Positions 1 to 4,986 of a DNA stretch of 5,283 nt are shown here, one piece after another. The translations under genes and the position numbers were made by a program. This stretch comes from UBA4416 sp044353195 (lineage in GTDB: Bacteria; Bacteroidota; Bacteroidia; B-17B0; Aurantibacillaceae): assembly GCA_044353195.1 (NCBI GenBank), contig JBILCJ010000164.1:1-5283 (forward strand). The letters are read 5' to 3'. Each line of letters begins with the position of its first letter. The stretch's first letter is position 1. The notes beneath the pieces were generated by a model. That model was not told the DNA's origin and did no database searches. It worked only from the letters and a program-made list of their open reading frames with translations.

Positions 1-1
1 T

Positions 2-340
2 GATGGAGATTCAACTAGTAAAATTTTTGAATATAAAACTCCAAAAGCGCTTTTTGGTGAAAGTCAAAAAACTGTAAATATATTATTTAGAATATATTTA
101 ATTGTGTATGGTGTATTTGATAAAATCATTCACTTTTTAGATCAAGATGCTTATAAAGTTAAAACATTTCCTAATTGGTTTATGACATTTGTTTCAATGT
201 ATGGATTAGGTTTTCAGCTTTTAATTATTTCAATGATGTTAACATTTAATTTAATAGAATACATAATCCCATTTTTTATCTTGTACAGCGTATTTATTTT
301 TATTTTAATTGGAATTAGGAAAGTTAAGTTTAAAAATTAA
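2..340 (+). CDS. C-terminal part of an unrecognised membrane protein (5' end outside window)
   Basis: The reading frame is open without interruption from base 2 to the TAA at 338-340, giving 112 visible residues, so the gene starts upstream of the window. A GTG at 104 could be read as a start, but the 34 codons before it are in frame and look coding (for example D-G-D-S-T-S near the edge and F-G-E-S-Q at 18-22), so I treat the entry as 5'-truncated. The visible part has a polar, lysine-containing stretch (about 1-25) and an amphipathic or membrane-skimming segment (about 26-46). A polar loop ending in F-P-N-W-F (56-60) is followed by two hydrophobic helices (about 62-82 and 86-105) and a short basic tail (R-K-V-K-F-K-N), which suggests a cytoplasmic C-terminus. 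I do not recognise the family. A polytopic lipid or polysaccharide enzyme is possible, but nothing visible proves it. A strong terminator follows directly. Confidence 0.75.
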   Translation, partial: DGDSTSKIFEYKTPKALFGESQKTVNILFRIYLIVYGVFDKIIHFLDQDAYKVKTFPNWFMTFVSMYGLGFQLLIISMMLTFNLIEYIIPFFILYSVFIFILIGIRKVKFKN

Positions 341-343
341 AGC

Positions 344-381
344 AAAAAAAAAGGCTCAAACTTAGTTTGGGCCTTTTTTTT
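344..381. terminator. Bidirectional intrinsic terminator
   Basis: A 9-bp stem (353-361 GGCTCAAAC with 365-373 GTTTGGGCC, one G-T wobble) closes a 3-base TTA loop. It is flanked by nine A (344-352) and eight T (374-381), so the stem can lengthen by A-T pairing and a U-tract follows the hairpin on either strand. It lies just after the stop of the left-edge membrane gene (+) and 15 bp past the stop of the convergent lipoprotein gene (-). It therefore very likely terminates both. Confidence 0.93.
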
Positions 382-395
382 ATACTAGTTAAATA

Positions 396-665
396 CTAGT
401 GCTTTTTTCCACCTTTAGTAGCTTCAGCAGCTTTAGCTAAAGAATCAGCAGTAGCAGTAGCTTTTGCTAAAGAATCAGCAGTAGCAGCAGCAGCAGCTTC
501 CATTTCAGCAACTTTTGCTAAAGAATCAGCAGCAACTTGATTAGCAGCAGCGATAGAATCTTCTTGAGCTTTAGCTTTAGCAGCTAATTCTTCTTTAGAA
601 GGACCACAAGATACAAATGCAACTGACAATGCAGCTACAGCAACGATTGATAATACTTTTTTCAT
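396..665 (-). CDS. Small Ala/Lys-rich lipoprotein with ADSLAK repeats
   Basis: This 89-residue protein has a clear lipoprotein signal. Lys2-Lys3 and a hydrophobic core (4-18) lead to F-V-S-C with the lipid-carrying Cys at 20, a lipobox looser than the classical L-A-G-C. Residues 24-26 (K-E-E) resemble the K-(D/E)2 export signal that sends lipoproteins to the surface in some Bacteroidota, though slightly further from the Cys than usual. The mature chain of about 70 residues is nearly all predicted helix. Blocks headed by L27, I38 and L49 are 11 residues apart, and A-D-S-L-A-K occurs at 46-51, 63-68 and 73-78. The tail is G-G-K-K-H. There is no aromatic residue after the Cys and no enzyme motif. 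By architecture it could be an envelope spacer or helical-bundle lipoprotein, analogous but not evidently homologous to Braun's lipoprotein; this is inference. It is monocistronic, with its own promoter-like element and terminator. The ATG is supported by the signal peptide. Confidence 0.88.
   Translation of the reverse strand: MKKVLSIVAVAALSVAFVSCGPSKEELAAKAKAQEDSIAAANQVAADSLAKVAEMEAAAAATADSLAKATATADSLAKAAEATKGGKKH
436..531 (-). repeat. Intragenic repeats encoding ADSLA units
   Basis: The 15-mer GCTAAAGAATCAGCA (+ strand reading) occurs exactly at 436-450, 466-480 and 517-531. The first two copies extend to an identical 22-mer (436-457 and 466-487), 30 bp apart, which corresponds to a 10-residue protein period. 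Between copies two and three is a short GCA tract (484-497) that encodes the A57-A61 alanine run. All spacings keep the lipoprotein reading frame, so copy-number change by slippage or recombination would alter helix length without frameshift. Confidence 0.9.
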
Positions 666-700
666 TTTTTAAGTTTTGTTAAGGTTTATTAATACGATGG

Positions 701-708
701 CAAAATTA
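701..708 (-). promoter_or_regulatory. Bacteroidota -7 element for the lipoprotein gene
   Basis: Read on the - strand, this is TAATTTTG, an exact match to the Bacteroidota -7 consensus TAnnTTTG. A start of transcription 5-7 bases downstream would give a leader of about 30 nt, rich in A (ending ACTTAAAAA before the ATG). There is no Shine-Dalgarno sequence, as is usual in this phylum. I see no convincing TTG -33 element at the expected distance; that region is occupied by the palindrome at 723-732. Confidence 0.6.
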
Positions 709-722
709 CATGTTTTTTTGAA

Positions 723-732
723 TTAACGTTAA
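723..732. repeat. Perfect palindrome TTAACGTTAA in the divergent intergenic region
   Basis: This 10-bp perfect palindrome lies 14 bp upstream of the lipoprotein -7 element, covering the place where its -33 element would be. It shares the TTAAC/GTTAA ends with the larger inverted repeat at 759-777. It could be a regulator site, but an AT-rich palindrome of this length can also arise by chance. Confidence 0.35.
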
Positions 733-758
733 AAAAAGAGAAAATATTTTTTTATTTT

Positions 759-777
759 TTAACAATCACATTGTTAA
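759..777. promoter_or_regulatory. Candidate operator: 8-bp inverted repeat upstream of pyrD
   Basis: TTAACAAT (759-766) and ATTGTTAA (770-777) form a perfect 8-bp inverted repeat around a 3-base CAC spacer. It ends 36 bp before the pyrD ATG and just upstream of where RNA polymerase would contact a -33 element. There is no T-tract after it on the + strand, so it does not look like a terminator. The symmetry and position suggest a dimeric regulator site; the regulator is unknown. Confidence 0.45.
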
Positions 778-801
778 TAGCTTTAAAAAGCCTATAAAAC
801 G

Positions 802-809
802 TACATTTG
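802..809 (+). promoter_or_regulatory. Bacteroidota -7 element (TACATTTG) abutting the pyrD start
   Basis: TACATTTG matches TAnnTTTG exactly, and only four bases (CACC) separate it from the pyrD ATG at 814. With the usual 5-7 base spacing, transcription would begin at or within a few bases of the A of ATG, giving a leaderless or nearly leaderless mRNA. A TTG at 771-773 is 28 bp upstream of the element, further than the usual spacing of about 19 bp, so the -33 element is weak or absent. Confidence 0.6.
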
Positions 810-813
810 CACC

Positions 814-1851
814 ATGATTTACAAACTATTTTTAAGACCATTTCTTTTTAGAATTAGCCCTGAAAAAGCTCATTATTTAACGTTTGACTTGTTAAAAATG
901 GCAATAGGACATGCTTTTGGTCGATTTTTTGCTAACCGTTTATATAACTTTAAAAACCAAAAACTAAAAAAACAGTTATTTGGCTTAACTTTTGAAAACC
1001 CAGTTGGTTTAGCTGCGGGTTTAGATAAAAATGCCACTCATTTTAATGAATTATCATGTCTTGGTTTTGGATTTATTGAAATTGGGACATTAACACCCAA
1101 ACCGCAACCAGGAAACGATAAGCCTCGATTATTTAGATTGCCAAAGGATAATGCACTAATAAATAGAATGGGATTTAATAATATCGGGGTTGACGAAGCC
1201 GTTGTTCGATTAAAAAACAGGAAAACAAAAACGATTATTGGAGGAAACATCGGAAAGAATAAGCTTACCTCAAATGAGGATGCTATTAAAGATTATGAAT
1301 ATTGTTTTCTAGCATTATTTGATGTAGTTGATTATTTCGTTGTCAATGTTAGTTCTCCAAATACCCCAAATTTGAGAGATTTACAAGATAAGGAACCATT
1401 AACTCATCTATTAAACCATTTACAAAACATCAATAATGCTAAGTTAAAACGAAAACCTATTTTATTGAAAATTGCACCCGATTTAACGAATTCACAGTTA
1501 GACGATATCATTGAAATTGTATCTGCCACAAAAATTGATGGAATTATTGCAACAAATACCACTCTTGCACGTGAGCCTTTAAGTTATCCTAAAGAATTTA
1601 TTGAAAATATTGGTATGGGAGGATTAAGCGGTAAACCATTAGCAAAGAGAAGTACAGAAGTGATTGCTTATTTAAAGACAAAATCTAAAAATGCTTTTCC
1701 TGTTATTGGAGTAGGAGGTATTCACTCTGTTAAAGATGCCATGGAAAAATTAGATGCTGGTGCAGACTTATTGCAATTATATACTGGTTTTGTGTATGAA
1801 GGTCCATCATTAATAAAAAAAATTAATAAAGCAATCTTATTAAGAAAATGA
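814..1851 (+). CDS. pyrD: Dihydroorotate dehydrogenase (quinone), class 2
   Basis: PyrD oxidises dihydroorotate to orotate in pyrimidine synthesis. It uses FMN and passes electrons to the membrane quinone pool (menaquinone is expected in flavobacteria). The 345-residue length fits class 2 (E. coli 336). The N-terminal segment (1-40, including R-I-S-P-E-K-A-H at 13-20) is the class 2 membrane-associating, quinone-tunnel region, which also supports the ATG at 814. FMN and substrate motifs follow in order: N-P-V-G-L-A-A-G-L-D-K-N-A (62-74), R-M-G-F-N-N (118-123), G-G-N-I-G-K-N-K (143-150) and N-V-S-S-P-N-T-P (178-185). In the last, S181 is the catalytic serine by position, where class 1 enzymes have Cys. 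Then come K219 in L-K-I-A-P-D, N-T-T (248-250), G-G-L-S-G-K-P-L (269-276), V-G-G-I (300-303) and Y-T-G (323-325). All key residues are present. The stop overlaps the next gene by four bases (ATGA), implying coupled translation. The -7 element almost touches the start codon. Confidence 0.97.
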   Translation: MIYKLFLRPFLFRISPEKAHYLTFDLLKMAIGHAFGRFFANRLYNFKNQKLKKQLFGLTFENPVGLAAGLDKNATHFNELSCLGFGFIEIGTLTPKPQPGNDKPRLFRLPKDNALINRMGFNNIGVDEAVVRLKNRKTKTIIGGNIGKNKLTSNEDAIKDYEYCFLALFDVVDYFVVNVSSPNTPNLRDLQDKEPLTHLLNHLQNINNAKLKRKPILLKIAPDLTNSQLDDIIEIVSATKIDGIIATNTTLAREPLSYPKEFIENIGMGGLSGKPLAKRSTEVIAYLKTKSKNAFPVIGVGGIHSVKDAMEKLDAGADLLQLYTGFVYEGPSLIKKINKAILLRK

Positions 1852-2702
1852 AAATAGTAGAATGTCCGCGCGATGCCATGCAAGGTATCAAAGAGTTTAT
1901 ACCAAGTAATATAAAAGCAACTTATATCAATTCTTTATTGAAGGTTGGTTTTGACACCATTGATTTTGGTAGCTTTGTTTCACCTAAAGCGATTCCTCAA
2001 TTAGTTGATACAGGAGAGGTGTTAAATCAATTAAATTTATCAACTACCAAAAGTAAGTTACTGGCTATTGTTGCAAATCAAAGAGGAGCGCAAGATGCAT
2101 GTCATTTTCAAGAAATAAATTATTTAGGTTTTCCATTTTCAATTTCTGAAACCTTTCAGCAACGCAATGCTAATTCGAGTATTACTGAGTCACTTGTTAG
2201 AGTAGAGGAAATACAAAATTTATGTTTAAAGCATAATAAAGAGTTGGTTGTTTATATTTCAATGGCATTTGGAAATCCTTATGGCGATATTTGGAATAGT
2301 GATATTGTTATTAATTGGACTAAAAAATTGAGTGATTTAGGAATAAAAATAATTGCCCTGTCTGATACAATCGGTGTTTCAAATCCTGAGAATATCAATT
2401 ATTTGTTTTCGAATATTATACCGGAATTTAAAAATGTAGAAATTGGAGCTCACTTACATTCCACAAAAGAAAAAGCGTCTGAAAAAATTCATGCTGCCTA
2501 TACAAGTGGTTGTAAGCGATTTGATGTTGCTATTCATGGTTTTGGTGGTTGTCCAATGGCAGCAGATGATTTGACCGGGAATTTAGCCACTGAAGATTTG
2601 GAAGGATACTTTTTAAAAAATAATATTAATCTAAATCTTAATATTGAATTCTTAAGAGAGTCTTATGAATCTAGTTGGACTATTTTTAATAAATACCATT
2701 AA
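1848..2702 (+). CDS. Hydroxymethylglutaryl-CoA lyase family protein
   Basis: This 284-residue TIM-barrel protein belongs to the HMG-CoA lyase/LeuA-like superfamily. HMG-CoA lyase splits HMG-CoA into acetoacetate and acetyl-CoA at the end of leucine breakdown. Motifs in order: P-R-D at 7-9 (catalytic Arg8 and metal ligand Asp9), V-S-P-K-A-I-P-Q (44-51), S-D-T-I-G-V-S (172-178), H-L-H (202-204, metal ligands), G-F-G-G-C-P-M-A (231-238, with the flexible-loop Cys at 235) and G-N-L-A-T-E-D-L (244-251, with Asn245 as metal ligand). Deviations from the human/proteobacterial pattern: P-R-D-A-M-Q replaces P-R-D-G-L-Q, H-L-H-S-T replaces H-C-H-D-T, and the Cys-to-Asn loop is one residue longer. The catalytic set is intact, so HMG-CoA lyase activity is likely, but a related acyl-CoA lyase cannot be excluded. 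The ATG lies in the pyrD stop; an in-frame stop at 1827-1829 limits any extension to six codons, none of them ATG, GTG or TTG. The 3' end overlaps bioA convergently. Confidence 0.85.
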   Translation: MKIVECPRDAMQGIKEFIPSNIKATYINSLLKVGFDTIDFGSFVSPKAIPQLVDTGEVLNQLNLSTTKSKLLAIVANQRGAQDACHFQEINYLGFPFSISETFQQRNANSSITESLVRVEEIQNLCLKHNKELVVYISMAFGNPYGDIWNSDIVINWTKKLSDLGIKIIALSDTIGVSNPENINYLFSNIIPEFKNVEIGAHLHSTKEKASEKIHAAYTSGCKRFDVAIHGFGGCPMAADDLTGNLATEDLEGYFLKNNINLNLNIEFLRESYESSWTIFNKYH

Positions 2703-3979
2703 TTCCAAGTATCTAAAAATTGTTCGGTAACTTTATAAACATTTTCAAGTTCTTGTTTTGTAATACAATAAGGAGGAATAAAGTATAATATATTTCCTAA
2801 AGGTCGAACAATAATGTTATTCTCAAGAAAGAAAGTCGTTATGTTTTCTGATGCATTATTGAGATAATGAGTATGATCAGGTGTTTTTAATTCTAATGCT
2901 AAAATAGTTCCTAAGCAACGTATATCTATTAGTTTTAGATTCATTTTATGTTTCTTAACAAACTCTAAGTGTAAATTAGAAATCAATAAAATCTGTTTCC
3001 AAGTTTCAACCTGTTCCATTAAATCTAAACTAGCTAAAGCTGCTGAACAAGATGTAGGATTGGCTGTGTAGCTATGTCCATGAAAAAACGTTTTAGTTTT
3101 ATCATCGCTCACACACGAATCATAAATAAACTGTGCGCAACTTGTTACGCCCATTGGCATATATCCTCCAGTTAATCCTTTCGATAAACAAATAATATCA
3201 GCTTTATGAGTTAAATAATCATTTGCAAAAAACTTACCCGTTCTTCCAAAGCCAGTCATTACTTCGTCGGCAATAGTTATGATATTATTTTTATGGCAGA
3301 TTGAAATCAATTCATCTAAATAGGTTGCATCATACATCATCATTCCAGCTGCACCTTGCACTAACGGTTCAAATATAAAACCGGCGATATCATTATGATT
3401 TGTAAACCATAATTGAAGAGTTTCTTTGAGTTGTATGATATTTTCACTTGTAGGAATTGGTATGTGAATGACATCAAACAATAAATTTTCAAATGCATTA
3501 TTAAAAACATTTCGCGCGCCAACACTCATTCCTCCAAACGTGTCTCCATGGTAAGCATTTTCAAAAGCAATGAATTTTTTTTTCGATTGACCGTTATTAT
3601 GCCAATACTGTAAAGTCATTTTAAGTGCCACTTCTACTGCTGTTGAGCCGTTATCTGAGTAAAATATTTTCGACTGATTGTTTGGTAAATGCTCAATCAA
3701 ACGTTTTGCTAATTCTACAGCAGGAGCGTGCGTAAATGAACTAAAAATGGCATGCTCTAATTGAAATAATTGATCTGAAACTTTTTGAGAAATATAAGGA
3801 TGACAATGTCCATGTAAATTAACCCACCAAGATGAAATTCCATCTAACAATTTGTTTCCATTTTCATCAATAAAAAAAGCACCTTCACCTCTTACTAGTT
3901 CAATTGGTAAATCAGCATATTTAAGATGTGTAAATGGATGCCAAACATATTGTTGGTCGTTATTTCGAACGTCTGACAA
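2699..3979 (-). CDS. bioA: Adenosylmethionine-8-amino-7-oxononanoate aminotransferase
   Basis: BioA makes 7,8-diaminopelargonate in biotin synthesis. It is a PLP enzyme that uses S-adenosylmethionine as amino donor. The 426-residue length fits the family (E. coli 429). Visible motifs: W-H-P-F-T (13-17), S-S-W-W (49-52, substrate pocket and characteristic of BioA among class III aminotransferases), D-N-G-S-T-A-V-E (109-116), A-Y-H-G-D-T (142-147), E-P-L-V-Q-G-A (204-210) and D-E-V (238-240) with the PLP-binding Asp238. The Schiff-base lysine is K267 in S-K-G-L-T-G-G. N-P-T (307-309) and V-R-P-L-G (391-395) follow, with Arg392 at the substrate-carboxylate position. The start is TTG: an in-frame TAG lies at 3995-3997, no ATG occurs before codon 121, and the conserved W-H-P-F-T begins at residue 13. 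An ATT one codon earlier is the only close rival. It lies four bases after the purC stop, so it is probably cotranscribed with purC. No other bio genes are visible. Confidence 0.95.
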   Translation of the reverse strand: MSDVRNNDQQYVWHPFTHLKYADLPIELVRGEGAFFIDENGNKLLDGISSWWVNLHGHCHPYISQKVSDQLFQLEHAIFSSFTHAPAVELAKRLIEHLPNNQSKIFYSDNGSTAVEVALKMTLQYWHNNGQSKKKFIAFENAYHGDTFGGMSVGARNVFNNAFENLLFDVIHIPIPTSENIIQLKETLQLWFTNHNDIAGFIFEPLVQGAAGMMMYDATYLDELISICHKNNIITIADEVMTGFGRTGKFFANDYLTHKADIICLSKGLTGGYMPMGVTSCAQFIYDSCVSDDKTKTFFHGHSYTANPTSCSAALASLDLMEQVETWKQILLISNLHLEFVKKHKMNLKLIDIRCLGTILALELKTPDHTHYLNNASENITTFFLENNIIVRPLGNILYFIPPYCITKQELENVYKVTEQFLDTWN

Positions 3980-3983
3980 AATA

Positions 3984-4934
3984 TTAAATTGAAGCTAAAG
4001 CTTGTAAAACATTTTCTTCCACACGTTTTGACAAATTATCAGTTGGGTGTTTAATAAATTTATCTCCAGTAACTTTTTCGTAAAGTTCAATGTAACGCTC
4101 TGAAATTTCTTGAATCCAAGCATCACTCATTTCTGGTATTTGCTGACCATCTTTTCCTTGAAATCCATTTTCAATTAACCAGCGGCGGACAAATTCTTTA
4201 CTCAATTGTTTTTGCTCCTCATTTTTATCTTGTCTTTCTTGATAACCTTCTAAATAAAAATAACGTGAAGAATCTGGTGTGTGTATTTCGTCCATCAAGT
4301 AAATTTTACCATCAAACAATCCAAATTCATATTTTGTATCAACTAAAATAAGTCCCATACTTTCAGCAATTTCTTGTCCGCGAGCGTATAATTTTCTAGT
4401 ATAATTTTCTAATTGAATATAGTGTTCTTCATTAACGATGCCCTGTTTTAATATTTCTTCACGACTAATATCTTCATCATGACCAACAGAGGCTTTTGTT
4501 GTAGGAGTAATTATTGCTTCTGGTAATTTATCATTTTCTTTTAACCCTTCTGGTAAAATGACACCGCATAAAGTACGAATACCGCTATTATAGGTTCTAG
4601 CAGCGTGACCAGCTAAATATCCTCTAATGACCATTTCAACTTTAAATGGTTCACACATTTTTCCGATTGTTACAACTGGATCTGGAGAATTTAAAACCCA
4701 ATTAGGAACAATGTCTTTTGTTGCATTTAAAAATTTAGCGGCAATTTGATTTAAAACTTGTCCTTTATATGGAATTCCTTTAGGTAATACAACATCAAAC
4801 GCACTGATACGATCACTTGCAATCATTACTAATACATCCTTACTAATTGTATAAACATCTCTTACTTTTCCTTTATAAAATTTAGTTTGATTTGGAAAAT
4901 TAAACGTTGTGCTTGTTAAAGATTGAGTGTTCAT
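3984..4934 (-). CDS. purC: Phosphoribosylaminoimidazole-succinocarboxamide synthase (SAICAR synthetase)
   Basis: PurC joins CAIR and aspartate using ATP to form SAICAR, a step of IMP synthesis. At 316 residues it is of the long form, near the yeast Ade1 size (306) and well above E. coli PurC (237). Motifs in order: Y-K-G-K-V-R-D-V-Y (20-28, nucleotide-binding loop), A-S-D-R-I-S-A-F-D (39-47), G-K-M-C-E-P-F-K-V-E-M-V-I-R-G-Y-L-A-G-H (91-110, matching signature 1 except His110 where many homologues have Ser), T-P-T-T-K-A (143-148), L-V-D-T-K-Y-E-F-G (197-205, signature 2) and M-D-E-I-H-T-P-D-S-S-R (214-224). The C-terminal third (about 230-316) is the helical extension of the long form. The ATG at 4932-4934 precedes an ordinary N-terminus and follows an A-rich leader. 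It heads a probable two-gene unit with bioA. Confidence 0.97.
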   Translation of the reverse strand: MNTQSLTSTTFNFPNQTKFYKGKVRDVYTISKDVLVMIASDRISAFDVVLPKGIPYKGQVLNQIAAKFLNATKDIVPNWVLNSPDPVVTIGKMCEPFKVEMVIRGYLAGHAARTYNSGIRTLCGVILPEGLKENDKLPEAIITPTTKASVGHDEDISREEILKQGIVNEEHYIQLENYTRKLYARGQEIAESMGLILVDTKYEFGLFDGKIYLMDEIHTPDSSRYFYLEGYQERQDKNEEQKQLSKEFVRRWLIENGFQGKDGQQIPEMSDAWIQEISERYIELYEKVTGDKFIKHPTDNLSKRVEENVLQALASI

Positions 4935-4947
4935 TATATTTTTTTTT

Positions 4948-4955
4948 CAAAGATA
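4948..4955 (-). promoter_or_regulatory. Bacteroidota -7 element for purC-bioA
   Basis: Read on the - strand, this is TATCTTTG, an exact TAnnTTTG match, 13 bases before the purC ATG. A start of transcription 5-7 bases downstream would leave a leader of about 7-9 nt made only of A and T. A well-placed TTG -33 element is not visible. The element lies in the 52-bp gap after the upstream same-strand gene, so purC-bioA may have its own promoter, read-through from that gene, or both. Confidence 0.55.
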
Positions 4956-4986
4956 CTAAAATTGAAATTAATTTTAAATGATTACT

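Noticed and set aside
104..106. GTG as the true start of the left-edge membrane protein
   Set aside because: The frame is open and protein-like back to base 2, so the GTG is more likely an internal valine codon.
383..400. Direct repeat TACTAGT (383-389 and 394-400) as an attachment or recombination site
   Set aside because: It is seven bases long, overlaps the lipoprotein stop codon, and no integrase or element boundary is nearby.
436..531. Regularly spaced repeats as a CRISPR array
   Set aside because: The repeats are short, unevenly spaced, in frame within a lipoprotein gene, and have no distinct spacers or cas genes nearby.
771..773. TTG as the -33 element of the pyrD promoter
   Set aside because: It is 28 bp from the -7 element, longer than the usual spacing, and it is part of the inverted repeat at 759-777.
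1038..1250. A 70-codon open frame on the - strand inside pyrD
   Set aside because: It lies wholly within the well-supported pyrD coding sequence on the other strand, its product has no recognisable motif, and its composition follows from reading pyrD codons backwards.
4957..4976. Inverted repeat TAAAATT/AATTTTA between the right-edge gene and purC as a terminator
   Set aside because: The stem is only seven A-T pairs with no G-C content, and such repeats are common by chance in DNA this AT-rich.
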